DNA of 64,000 bases from Laguncularia racemosa. Lineage: Eukaryota; Streptophyta; Magnoliopsida; Myrtales; Combretaceae. Positions 1 to 11,429 of this stretch are shown piece after piece (position 1 is the stretch's first letter; each line of letters begins with the position of its first letter). The translations under genes and the position numbers were made by a program. Below the pieces are notes generated by a model. That model was not told where the DNA came from. It saw only the letters and a list, made by a program, of their open reading frames with translations, and ran no database searches. Location: positions 1,798,001 to 1,862,000 of the forward strand of contig JBBMOL010000023.1 in the NCBI GenBank assembly GCA_037954665.1, in the 5' to 3' direction.

Positions 1-801
1 GGTAGTAAATCAAACTTTATCTACTTTGTTAAGGTAGTCATTAAAAAGAACATTAAAAGTTGGGAGGATTGCTTGCCACATGTTGAATTTGCTTATAATC
101 ACACAATGCATTCTGCTACTAAGTTTACTCCTTTTGAAATTGTGTATGGTTTTAATCCACTAACTCCTTTGGATTTATCACCTCTGCCTATTTCTGAGTA
201 TGTTAATCTAGATGGCAAGAAGAAAGCAGAATTTGTTAAACAGATCCATGAGAAGGCAAGGCTAAACATTGAGCGAAGAACAAAGTAGTATGTGAAACAA
301 GCCAACAAGGGTCGTCGACAAGCTGTCTTTGAACCTGGAGACTGGGTTTGGGTTCACATGTGCAAAGAGCGGTTTCCTGTGCAGCGTCGATCTAAATTAC
401 TTCCTAGAGGCGATGGACCATTTCAAATTCTTGAGCGCATCAATGATAATGCATACAAGATAGATTTGCCAGGTGAGTATCAAGTAAGTGCTATGTTTAA
501 TGTTACTGATCTGAGTCCTTTTGATGTAGGCGACGATTTGAGGACAAATCCTTTTCAAGAGGAGGGGAATGATGAGAGCCATGATGGGAGCCAAGCCAGA
601 AGATGGAATGTGGATCCTCTTGAAGTGCCACCTAGACCGATCACAAGAACTTGAGCAAAAAGATTTAAGGAAGCACTTAACGGGTTGATAAAGGATGTCC
701 ACGAAACCGGAAAGGATTGGAGCAACCATGAAGCCGGAAAGGATTGGAGCAACCATGAGAATGCCCTTGCTCTTGTACAAGTCACAATGGATAAGGGTTG
801 A
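1..801 (+). pseudogene. Ty3/gypsy integrase C-terminal remnant
   Basis: 3' end of a gypsy polyprotein entering from outside the window. Frame 2 reads [11 protein letters not shown] over bases 2-34, the usual sequence after the integrase catalytic Glu. Reading then moves to frame 1 (one-base shift near base 34) with LPHVEFAYN and [20 protein letters not shown] at 286-288 breaks the frame. The integrase C-terminal module follows (GDWVWVHM, GPFQILERINDNAYKIDLP) and then FNVTDLSPF. A TGA at 652-654 stands where related proteins usually have Arg after PITRT. Past it the frame stays open with AKRFKEALNGLI to TGA 799-801. Broken three times, so not functional. The family call is secure; the clade is not. 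Confidence 0.9.
707..760 (+). repeat. 27-bp tandem duplication in pol tail
   Basis: Bases 707-733 are repeated at 734-760, identical apart from the last two bases. The length is a multiple of three, so the frame is kept and the residues GKDWSNHEA appear twice in the polyprotein tail. Confidence 0.85.
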
Positions 802-809
802 AGGGGGCA
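801..809 (+). other. polypurine tract of the + strand gypsy element
   Basis: A short purine run (AAGGGGG then CA) lies just before the LTR TG at 810. This is where plus-strand DNA synthesis is primed in LTR elements. It overlaps the hAT target duplication at 806-813. Confidence 0.6.
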
Positions 810-2753
810 TGTCCAAGGTTGTCAAAATCGCGTTTCAACTCGTACGATTCTACGTTTTTACGAGTTTATATATACAATCCCAGTTAACTCGCATACAAAA
901 TCGAAAAGGATCAAAATCGGAGTAAAATCGCGATTTTGAACAGTAAAATCGTTCAAAATCACGATTCTACACGTTTTTACCGATTCCATACAATTATCCC
1001 AATCGCAACCCAGCCCAACCCAATCGGCAACCCAGCACATCCTTTGCAATTTCCGGCTTGTTGCTGCTGCTGTTCCTGTATGTTGAAGAGAGACAGTGAG
1101 AGAGAGACAGTGAAAAGCGATGAGAGAGGAGAAGCGAGCCAGGAACCGTGTGTACTTCTGTTATGTGTATTTTTCAAGCTCAACACACGGCCGTGCCTTC
1201 AACCGTGTGTTCAACCGTGTGTACTTCTGAGTATTTTCCAAGCTTAACACACGGCCATGCCTTCAACCGTGTGTTAAACTGTGTGTGCTTCCGTGGGCGT
1301 GTTTCCTTGATACACGGCCATGCTCTTCCTTTATTCCTTCCAAAAACATTTTTCTTCGTGTTTTCTTATCCAAGCCTAAACTTTTAATAAACAACCGTGG
1401 GCTTAATTGTTAAAAGTCCTTTGGCGTCACCACGTGCTTTCCTGTCGTAGCGGAAATATAAGTCATACCCCGACATGTTTGTCGGTCATCATTCATCTCT
1501 TGTCAGTGTGTTACGTTGCATTGAAGTCTTTGTGTTTATGTTCGTCGATTATTAGTCTTCTTATTCCTATTTGTGATCATGTTCGTATTAAAGCACTTGT
1601 GTTTGATTGCTGCAACTTTCCTTATTTTAACTAATATTTTTATAATAGTAAATAAAATAAATGGTAGATAACTTTACCTAGTAATATATAATTTTGAAGG
1701 TTTTCTTGTTATAGTATCTTCTTTATTATGTACTTTTAGTCATTTTTTAATATTACTCCTTTTTAATGGTATATCTTCATTATCAATTTTTATTTATTAG
1801 TAATTTTTAAAGTCACAATTGATTTTTAAATTTTATCTATTATTTTTTAGTTTTTGTATATAGAACTAGGTGAAACTAGTTTTATACATGATTTATCATT
1901 TTAGAAATAAAATATCTATATTATACAACTTATGCTCGATTATCTATATTATGACTTTTATTGCAAATTTGTAATTTATGGCTAAAATAAATACTTAATT
2001 TCCTTATTTCTATTATTAATTATATTTTTTAATAACTATTGTAAGTAAATTTATAATATTTGAAAGTTATTTTACATAGGTTGTAGAAACTTACGTTTCT
2101 ACGTTCCGTTTTTACGTTCCGATTCTACGGACCCCTTCGCGATTCTACGTAAAATCGCGATTTTGACAACCTTGGGCGTGTCTTTACAAGGCACGGTCGT
2201 GTAGTGAGTCTAGAGGCTCCACAGAAACATACACGATCATATATACGGTTCAAAGGCATGGCCGTGTATGGTGTCAAAAATATCTATAGAAACATACACG
2301 TCTAGAAAGGCACGGCCGTGTATATGCTCTACGCCGGCTCCAACGCCACCGGCCTTTAAGTCCCTGTTTTATTATTTTTTCCGCAACTTAATGATGTTAT
2401 GTCGTTTTGGGCTTTATTATTACAAGTTGTAAACCCTAATATAAATGTCTAGGGTTGAGAACAGAATACAACATACAATAGAACATACAAGTTTGAATAA
2501 CACTTTTGAGAGAATTTCTCTCTTGGTTCTTTAAAGAACTTTCCTTAAACTTATCGGATTTTCTTCCGTGGCATTTATCTCGACTTATCAATCGGTCTTT
2601 CATCCCGATTGTGGCATCTACATAATATACCAAGGTTCTTGCCTCACTTATAAGCAACGAGTCGCGGTTTCCACTCAATTGTTTGGCATCTTGGGCAGCA
2701 ATTCCAAACGTATTGGTATTGGGTTTCGTCACACGTGGGTGTGATTCGTATCA
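810..2753 (+). repeat. 3' LTR of the + strand gypsy element, split by a hAT insertion
   Basis: LTR starting TGTC at 810 after the purine tract and ending TATCA at 2753. Without the inserted element (814-2174 plus one target copy) it is about 575 bp. Its 5' half (2183-2330) holds several CACGGCCGTG-like palindromes. The sequence right after 2753 belongs to the integrase of a - strand gypsy element, so this element is nested in that one. The other LTR lies outside the window, so the outer target duplication cannot be checked. Confidence 0.75.
814..2174. mobile_element. hAT-like non-autonomous DNA transposon, copy 1
   Basis: The ends are inverted repeats of about 20 bp: CAAGGTTGTCAAAATCGCG at 814 and its reverse complement ending CCTTG at 2174. 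It is flanked by an 8-bp target duplication with one transition (GGCATGTC at 806-813, GGCGTGTC at 2175-2182). An 8-bp duplication with CAAGG ends fits the hAT superfamily. Motifs such as AAAATCGCGATT recur near both ends. No transposase reading frame is seen. The middle (about 1185-1330) contains CACGGCCGTG-type repeats like those in nearby LTR U3 regions, which suggests a captured LTR piece. A second copy lies at 19809-20802. Confidence 0.8.
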
Positions 2754-5061
2754 GCAGAGTGATGTGCCTCTTTCATTATCTCCCTCTTCAATTCTACATC
2801 ATTTGGCACACATAGTCTCATTTTGTATTTTAAGGTCCCTTCTGCATCCAAGTTGAATTCTAGAGCCTTGCCTTATTCCATTCTACTCTTGATCTCTTAG
2901 ATATCTTTATTTTCTATCTGCTTAGCTTCATTTTGTCTATTATGGCCGGTTATATCCTTAAGGTAGCCATTTTTGCTCCCATTTCTTATGTTAAAATTTC
3001 TAGTTCCAAGTTGCGCATGTCTTCTAATAACTCCTTCTACGAAGTGATGTGAGTGGCTACATTATCCTATTTCTTTCTACTAAGGGCATCTGCCACCACA
3101 TTAGCTTTTCTTAGATGGTATTGTATCTCCAGGTCAGAATCCTCAATTAGCTCTAACCATCTCCTCTACCTCATATTCAACTCTTTCTATGTAAGTATAA
3201 ACTTTAAGCTTCTGTGGTTAGTGAAGATTTTGCACCTTTCTCCATATAAGTTGCTCTAACCATCTCCTCTACCTCATATTCAACTCTTTCTATGTAAGTA
3301 TAAACTTTAAGCTTCTGTGGTTAGTGAAGATTTTGCACCTTTCTCCATATAAGTTGCCTCCATAGCTTTAGAGCTAGTACCATAGCTACTAACTCTAAGT
3401 CATGAGTTCGGTAGTTCTTTTCATATGACTTCAATTGACAAGATGCATAAGCTATTACTTGACCCCCTTGCATCAACGCACACCCTAACCTTTGAACTGA
3501 GGCATCACTATATACTGTAAACTCTTCTTCACTCTTAAGTAAAGTCAAAACTGGCACTAACACAAGTTTCTCTTTGAGCATTTGAAAATTGGTTTCAAAT
3601 CTGTCATCCCATTAGAATTTCACATTCTTTTTTGTCGGTCTAGTGAGAGGAGTTGCAATTTTAGAAAACCCCTCTATAAATCTCCTGTAGTAACCTACTA
3701 GACCTAGGAAGCTTCACGCCTCTGTAACTGTCTTCAATCTATGCTAGTCCACTACTACTCTAACCTTTTTCTAGGTCCACAGATAGCCCATATCTATTAA
3801 CCACACGACCTAAGAAGACTACTTGTTCCAACCAGAATTCACATTTATTAAATTTAGCATATAACTTTTCTTCTTGTAACTTACCTAATACCAATCTCAA
3901 TTGCTCTTCGTGCTCTTTAGTGCTTTTAGAGTATATCAAGATATTGTCTATAAAAATTATTACAAATTTATCCAGAAAATTTCTAAATACTTTGTTCATT
4001 AAATCCATGAATGCAACTAGTGTATTCGTTAATCCAAAGAGCATTACCAGAAACTCGTAGTGCTCATATCTAGTCTTGAATGTTGTTTTCTAGATATCTT
4101 CTTCTTTAATTCTTAGTTGATGGTAACCTGATCCCAGGTCTACTTTGGAAAACACCTAAGATCCCTGCAACTAGTTAAAGAGGTCATCTATCTTGGGAAG
4201 AGGATATTTGTTCTTTATTGTGACCTTGTTTAACTCTTTATAGTCTATACGGAGTCTCATGCCTCCATCCTTCTTCTTTACAAACAAGACTGGTGCACCT
4301 TAAGGAGAGACTAGGTCTTGCAAAACCCTTATCTTGTAACTTATGTAACCATTTCCTTAATTCTTCCAATTTCACTAGTGCCATCCTGTAGACTGATTTT
4401 GATATGGGTATTGTGCCTTATACCAAGTCAATGTTAAATTCCATCTCTCTAGCTAAGGGTAAATCAGGAAGGTCTTTTGGAAACACATTAGGAAACTCTT
4501 TCAATATTGGTACTCCTTTTATCTTAACTTCTTTATTAGCTTCAACAAATATAATTGCCAGTACACTTTTTCCCCACATCTCATAAGTGGGCAATCTAGT
4601 GGGTCTTTGCACTTTTAACTTGTAATCAAAATATTTATCCCCTAATATATTAAACTACACCACCATGTTATGATAGTCAATGGTGGCATGATATTTTGAC
4701 AGCCAGTTAATACCTAAGATAATGTTAAATTCTATCATCTCCAATATTAGGAGGTCCGCTGGCATCACCCTACATGTATTTCTATTCTCACTCCTCTTCA
4801 TATCCTATTTATTCTTCCTTCTACTCTTAAGGGAAAACTAACAACTAGATAATCATTCATGTTTTCAACATTCAATGCACACATACATACAAAATTCTCC
4901 AACACACAAGATATAGATGCACTAGAATCAAATAGTACATATACATTGCAAGAGTGTATTGAAAGTATACCTGCAATGTTATCTATGTCAAGGATATCTT
5001 GATGCTACTACAAGTGGATGGCAAACACCTTGGTAGGAACTCTTTGTCTAGGAACCCCTGT
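2754..5061 (-). pseudogene. decayed gypsy pol (protease, RT, RNase H, integrase start)
   Basis: Read on the - strand from right to left. Protease-like VLFDSSASIS near 4925-4955. RT N-terminal part at 4418-4612 (EFPNVFPKDLPDLPL). RT fingers and palm at about 4060-4400, then 3760-4044 with [13 protein letters not shown], where the second catalytic Asp of the x-x-D-D box is Asn. RNase H at 3321-3581 (EEFTVYSDAS) and its tail near 3060-3200 ending VVADALSR. An integrase zinc-finger start (KEAHHSA) stops at 2754, where the + strand gypsy LTR is inserted. Many stops and shifts. The rest of the integrase presumably lies to the left, outside the window. Confidence 0.88.
3151..3356. repeat. 103-bp perfect tandem duplication
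   Basis: Bases 3151-3253 are repeated without a mismatch that I can see at 3254-3356, inside the RNase H tail of the decayed pol. The period is not a multiple of three, so it shifts the frame. Perfect identity in such an old element means the duplication is much younger than the insertion. Confidence 0.93.
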
Positions 5062-5068
5062 CTATAGT

Positions 5069-7157
5069 TGTCGAGTCTAATTTCTGAATTCCCATTCCTA
5101 ATCCGATCTAGACTAGACCCTATGTTCATCTAATGTAGATCCTCGACTTGAATTAGGAATTTCGTTTGATTTTTGGAGTCGCCACCCAACTGTTGTTGGG
5201 AAAAATTGAATTAAGACTAAAGGAGCGGATTAGTCTTAATTTGGACTACTAGTCGTCGTTATTTCCTCTTCTCGTTTTTGTGAAAAGAGGAAAAGGGAAA
5301 ACCAGAGTTCCTAAGTCCGGAGGCTAACCTATTAAAACCTTTACGGTTACCACCTAATCTCCTAAAACTGTTCATCTTTAGAAATGTGTTTTTATTGTGT
5401 TTCTGTTACTTTTTATTATGTTTTTGAATTATTTTAAGAAAAGGATTTTTCATTAATTTTATGGGTTGACCCGAATGGGTGCCTACGTACCTGCTACTCA
5501 GGATCAAATAAGCCGTAGTTCGCTTTTCTGAAAACTTTAAGTGTCTTGGTGAATTTTAATTTATGAAACCTCTTTTAGTTTTATGTTTTTATCATTTTTG
5601 GGATTTTTTTTCTAAAAAAAACTTCTAAGCCTAAGCTTTGATTTTATTTTGAAAATGATTTTAGGGAAAAACATCAATTTTGGATTTATTTGAAGAAAAA
5701 TGATTTTTCCAAGTGCTAAAACTCATTTTTTATGATTCTTTTATAATTTTTGAATTTTTTTATGATTTTTTGTTACTTTTGTGATTTTTGAGAATTTTGT
5801 GGATTTTTGTGTTTTTTGGGAATTTTTGTTGATTTTCGTGATTTTTGGGAATTTTTGTGATTTTTGGTTTATTATCTATCCTATTTTGACATCTAAAATT
5901 TTATTATTATTTTCCTAATGTTTTTTATTATTTTTCTATATTTTATTATTTTATTATTTTTTATTTATCTATTTATTATTATTATTTTTCTACATTATTA
6001 AATTCTAGAAAAATCTAATTTCTACATTTTCCTATTTATTAAAAATAAAACATAATAAATAAATAAATAACTAAATAACAAATAATAAATTAATTCATAA
6101 TAAATAAAATTAAATAAATAAAAAAAAAATTAAAAAATCCGGAAAATCCGACTTACCTGGATCCGAGTCGGTGCGCGAGTCGGGTCGGTCGGGTCGATCG
6201 GACACGGCGGCAGGAAAGACTCGTTCACGGTGTTCCGGTGGCCTTTTGCAGCGGGTGAGGTGTCGAATCCTAGCTTCTCGAGGTTGCTGAATCCAATGAT
6301 GGCGGTGGTTTGCTCCTAGAACGTCTCCTTGCGGTGGCTCTAGCTCCGATTGGTGGTTTCGGCTTCAAGCTTCTCCGGCGTACTCCGATTCGCTCCTTTC
6401 TCTCTCTTTCTCTCACTTGTGATTCGTGTTTTGGCTTCCTCACCTCCTCCTCTATTTATAGGCACTTGAAACCGAGCTGGATAAGCTCGGATTTCCTCCG
6501 ATAGAAGCTAATCGGATTTTCTGTTAAAAAACCAACTCCGATTTGTGTCTATCCATCGATTTGTTGCGATTTGATTCCAATTAGATAATGTTTACCTTAT
6601 TTATGTTGAAGATCTGTTGGATTTGTGCAAAAAATCGAATCGAAACGGTCGAAATACAAATTTTTCCTTCCGCCGGCGATCTCAGGCTCGAGGTAGGAGA
6701 CGATCACGCGCCCAGCGCGTGCGCTTCCTCCAGCCAATCAGATGCTGCCACATGTCCTGGGTAAATGAAAAATTCGCAAAACGCGGAAACTGCTTCCCCC
6801 GCGTTTTGAACCCGTGACCGAGCCTCCCTGCGCGCACCTTAGCCATGGTCCGGACCAGCTGAGCTAGCCCATTTTCCTGATTTTCTTTTATTCGCAAATT
6901 GCATATATGCAATGCGATTTTTTTATTTTTTTGTATTTTTTGAAATTTCAAAAAAATGTAAAAATTATTTATTATTTATTATTGCCCTTTCTGAAATCAT
7001 TTTTCAAAATTGATGTTTTTTCCTATTTATTTTTATTTTTTTGAATATTTTTATTATTTTTGGTAAATTAGAGAAAAATTGGAAAAAAATGGGAAAAATT
7101 AAAAATTGATTATTTTTTAGAATTATCGATTCCTGGGGCAAAAATGGGGTGTTTACT
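5069..7157 (-). repeat. solo LTR, about 2.1 kb, nested in the - strand gypsy element
   Basis: Inserted between the gag and pol parts of the surrounding element. On the - strand it starts AGTAAACACCCC (TG replaced by AG) and ends GACTCGACA. The 5-bp duplication ATAGT flanks it (5064-5068 and 7158-7162), and the shared string is in fact seven bases. There is no internal coding region. Bases 5560-6130 are extremely AT-rich; 6150-6870 is GC-richer and includes a tRNA-like stretch. It could be a solo LTR or a large non-coding LTR derivative. No second LTR is seen. Confidence 0.72.
6795..6872 (-). other. tRNA-like box A / box B stretch inside the solo LTR
   Basis: On the - strand a box A-like TAGCTCAGCTGG (6855-6866) is followed about 40 bases later by a box B-like GGTTCAAAAC (6803-6812), next to CACGGG as in a T-arm. 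The acceptor and anticodon stems do not pair well, so this is not an intact tRNA gene. It may be a tRNA relic or a SINE head captured by the LTR. Confidence 0.4.
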
Positions 7158-7162
7158 ATAGT

Positions 7163-8328
7163 CTACCTCCTTATCCTCTCATTGGAGGTCTGGCTGCCTG
7201 TTGGACTGAGCCTGCTTGATTTCTCATTTATCCTTGAGGATAATTAACTACTTTGTGTCCCCTCTAGTTGCACACATGACAGGAAATTAGGGGGACTGAC
7301 CTCTTAGTGCAATGCCTACTAATGTGTCTCATCTTCCCATAAGAGAAACATGCCCCATCTGGCTATCTACACTCTCTTAACTCATGAAGTCCATAGCATC
7401 TGATGCATTTAACATTCGGGTCTACTACAGCGAGTATCAAAGGCACTTATCTAGTCTATAGAGGAGAGGCTGTAGCACTTCATGTTCTACTTTGCAGCAC
7501 ATGATGTCTTTTACCCCTGTCATGCCCTATTCCACTAGAGGTAGGTCTTTTTCCCAAAGCTATTGCTACCCTACGGCTCCCTTGTTCTTCAATAATCTTC
7601 TTGTTTTACTTGAGGTACTTAGCTTTGTCAAAAATTTTAGCATATGTATTTAACTGAAAGGCACCCACTGCAAGTTGTAGGTCTAAGTCTAAGCTTCTTA
7701 GAAATCTCCTAGCTCGGGACCTATCACCATTACGCACACTTTCAAGAAGGAACTGGATAAGGCAATTTAGCTCTACCTCATATTCTTCAACTGTTCGATC
7801 CCCTTATTCACAGTTGTAGTATTCATTCTCCATCCTATCCCTAGAGCTGTTGAGGAAGTATCTCTAATAAAACAACTCCCTAAATCTAACCCAGTTCCTG
7901 CATTCCCTTGTAAGTTTGGGAACTGAAGCCCATCATTTTGCTATAGTTTCCTTTAGCATAAATGTAATATAATTTACCTTCCTGTCTTCTGGTATCTAAA
8001 AGGCAACAAATGTCTTCTCAATTTCCTGTACCCAATCTTCAACCTCGATTAGGTCACCCACTCTAAGGTTAAATTTTGTGGCTACTCTAATGAACCTATC
8101 AAAGCTGATGGGTTCATTGACATTCCTGTGCTATGGGACATTGGGAGCTTAGTGTTATTATGCCAATAGTCCCACCAAGTGGTTCACAGTATGTAGTAGT
8201 TGAACTGTCTCTTCGACCGTTTGACCTCTTTCCCCTTATCACTGTGGATTTTGAACTTCTTCCTCATTAGGGTTATCACGTCTAGCACCCCTTCCAACTC
8301 CTGATCTGATGATTATTTTTGGAGGCAT
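7163..8328 (-). pseudogene. decayed gypsy gag
   Basis: Starts with ATG at 8328 on the - strand (MPPKIIIRSGVGRGARRDNP) and carries many stops. The middle matches a retrotransposon gag domain (ILRLGD-like VGDLIEVEDWV, then ENEYYNCE and a conserved TVEEYEVEL stretch near 7750-7800). The end near 7260-7440 has zinc-knuckle-like Cys/His groups (CIRCYG, CFSYGKMRHISRHC, CHVCN). It belongs to the element whose pol lies at 2754-5061; the 2.1-kb solo LTR separates the two. Confidence 0.75.
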
Positions 8329-8757
8329 TATGTTTATAAAGAGATAACTAAATCTACTTAAGTTAACATCAGTCATGGTTAATGTCATAATGTGTAAGTA
8401 TATACAAATATACCATTACACATAAGTCTACTCATATATATAACTTAACAGTTAAAAGAATGCAATTGTAATAATACAACAAAATAATTAAATAATTAAG
8501 TATACATCCCATATTTTTCCTAATCTCTTTGTGTCTCACTATCTTAAAGATCAAGTGCTTAATTCCTTTAAAGATCTTATCTTATGCTTTATTGTTTAAA
8601 ACTTATGTCTGTTGATCATCGCTTAGTTTTAAAGATTATTACCTAAGCTCTTCAGGATCAACAACCTATACTCTATAGATTGAAACTCAAGTCTTAAAAA
8701 TCACCAACCTATCATCTATAGATTCAAACTTGAGTCTCTAAAGATCATAAACCTAAA

Positions 8758-8769
8758 GCTCTAATACCA
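8758..8769 (-). other. primer binding site of the - strand gypsy element
   Basis: On the - strand this reads TGGTATTAGAGC, one base from the initiator-Met tRNA 3' complement TGGTATCAGAGC. It lies seven bases inside the 5' LTR that begins at 8777, which is the expected place. Confidence 0.75.
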
Positions 8770-8776
8770 CCTAAAC

Positions 8777-11429
8777 TGTAATGCCCCAAAACTTGGGTCG
8801 TACTATTGCTCACCACAAGTCCTTATCTCACAAGAACATGTTAAGGCTCTAAATCACTTTGATACCTTTTTTTCTTGTAATTCCTATATAAAGACATTCA
8901 ATACATCGCACAACTTCAAAGCAAATTTTATAAATCCATATTCAAAACTTAATGCAACGAAAGTTTATAAACTTCAAATTAACATTCTTCAAATAATAAT
9001 ACCTATTACATTCATTTAATAGAATTCTCTCAATTTCTAATCACCATAATTGTAATGGTAATCATCTTCTTACTCCCTTTGTATTTCACCTAAACCCAAG
9101 TTATCGTCTGGGTTATCATCTCCCTCAACACCTATATCTAAAAAAATATTCCTCGAATGGTGAGCTAATGCCCAATACGTATAACACAAGTACACGCGCA
9201 TGAACAGACATGAACAATTATCACATGCTTTATGTAGTACTTAAACACAAGAACCGTTTCACAATACAAATTAAGTCCACAAGCAACAATAGGGTACTCA
9301 TGACCCCCTTAATACACTTAACACATTGGCACATGTATTGATGATGGGAACTACTACTATGGGCTCTACACTCATGATCTCTTAATCTTTAAACTTGAGG
9401 ATGGGAACTGCCACTACCGGCTCCACATGATGCACAAACCCTAGGTATATTAAACCTAGGACCCAATAGTTGGATTGCAAATCGAATCCCCATGAATCAT
9501 CTTAAACAAGTTACGATCATAACTAGACCTCAATCACACCTATTCATTGAAACTTAAGTTATCAATGATTTCCCTAAGAGTTTAGGTTGAAGAAATCGAT
9601 GAGTTCTTCTCAAAGAACAAGAGAGAGTTTTCTTAAGAAAATTGTGTATTAAAAAATATCATAGTTGTTTCAAGATATGCTGCCCCCTCCCCTTTCAGTT
9701 GTCTATATTGTCTTTACACATAAAATAAAAGACCTAAAGTTCCAAACATAGAAAACCGGCCATTTAACTTATAGAAGGCAGAAATTTTACAAAGAAAAAA
9801 AATAACAAAAATTACAAAGGCTGAGTGGTCTTTAATGTAACATAAACTGACGGTCTTCCTTGCGTTCTCATGCCCTATACTCCTCTGAGGACGCTTGAAT
9901 CAAATTAACAAAAGCCAATTCTCCTTTAGCGTAACTTGGTTCCTTCATTGTAGTTCCATGACTAGTCCTTACAGGTTTCATTCATCCGCTTAGCTCTAGC
10001 TCGGATCATTGAGCCTCCAATACCATGTAGCGATTTATGGGACTTTGGTTCATTCCCTTTTTATGCTAGTTGATCCTCATCACCACACCCATGGTACACT
10101 TAATCTTGGTGATGGAAAATGCCATTACGGGCCCTACACCCATGTTCACTTAAACACTTAGTCCAACATTTAACCCAGATCATTTCCAACCATGACTCCA
10201 TAAGGGACAATGTCACCTAAAGATCATCGAGGTGCTCCATAGGGATCTGCCACTATAAGCCCTAAGGCCGAGACAAACACATACAACTAACATAAACTAA
10301 CTTAAATCATTTCTTCCAATTACATCAAATTCAATACATACACTAACTTAACAAGCACAAGTTAACATACTAGTTACACGCACCTTGAATCCTAGCCTTA
10401 AGCACTTCTAGTCTTGGACTTAAGCTAAATTGAAATTTCTATTCATCAACAAACTCTTCTTAGTACTTAATATAAGATTAATATAAATTTCTAAATTTTC
10501 TTAATCCTATTCTTTTAAATTCTCTAAGTCTTACTAGCTATCTAGGTCATGTGAAAATTTGCTTAATTAGAAGTTAAATGAATATATAATTAATTTATGT
10601 TTTCCTCAACACCGTTATATTGGAGGTCGTGTAGCTCAACATGGGTTATTACACGACCATGTTAAAAGTCGTGTATCTTTTGGTGAGTTTTGGCTTTAAC
10701 ACAGTTGGAACATGGCTGTATAGATATGTTGTGTATCTCTCAGTAAGCTTTGTACTCAACACGGTCAAAACACGACCATGTAGGTAGGTCGTGTATCTCT
10801 TAATTCAATACAGTCGAAATACGATCGTGTTAGGAGGTAGTGTATCTCTCGATATAAATTTTGTATTCAACATAGTCGAAACACAACCGTGTTGGGAGGC
10901 TGTGTATCTTTCGACAATTTCCACGAGCCCTAATTTCTTCATTCTAACTTCTCCTAACTTGATTCTCTCTATCCCTAGACTTAATTTAATATCTAAAACA
11001 TGTAATTATAAATAAATTACACAGATTAAATTACTTACTTCAATAATTCCACAAATCATATCCTTGAGCTGTTAATTCTCATTTTTGTTTCGTCCTTTCT
11101 CAAATTTCAAGTTCTAATTTTCACAAGGATTGAAAAGTGATTAGATTATCAGTTCTACACATAAGAATCACCAATTCACTAACTTTCTTACCTAATTTTA
11201 CTCAGAATAGTCTTATGGTTCAATAGTCTGCCTTTTCCCTTTATAGTGTATGTGTTGTTACTGTAAGGGAGTGAAAAAGAGAGAGATGTTAGGTCATCTA
11301 AGATTAAATACTCTTTTTTTGGTGGAATGTCCAAATTGTGCCTCAATTTTTATAAAATCCCTGTCCTTGTCCTTAGCTCTTTGTGACAATATATATATTA
11401 AAAATAAAATAAAAATTTAGGTATTACAG
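8777..11429 (-). repeat. 5' LTR (about 2.65 kb) of the - strand gypsy element
   Basis: Runs from TGTAATGCCCC at 8777 to GGTATTACA at 11429, so the ends are inverted TGTAA/TTACA. Next to it lies a primer binding site. The length and the TGTAAY termini fit Tekay/Del-type chromoviruses (inference). Bases 10600-10920 hold repeated, CpG-decayed versions of the ACACGGCCGTGT palindrome (for example ACACGACCATGT). Bases 9600-10030 look unlike the rest and end in a primer-site-like string on the - strand (TGGTATTGGAGGC), so a small nested LTR remnant is possible. The matching 3' LTR lies outside the window. Confidence 0.8.

Noticed and set aside
6682..6951. - strand 89-codon frame in the solo LTR
   Set aside because: It overlaps the tRNA-like region of a non-coding LTR and matches no protein family.
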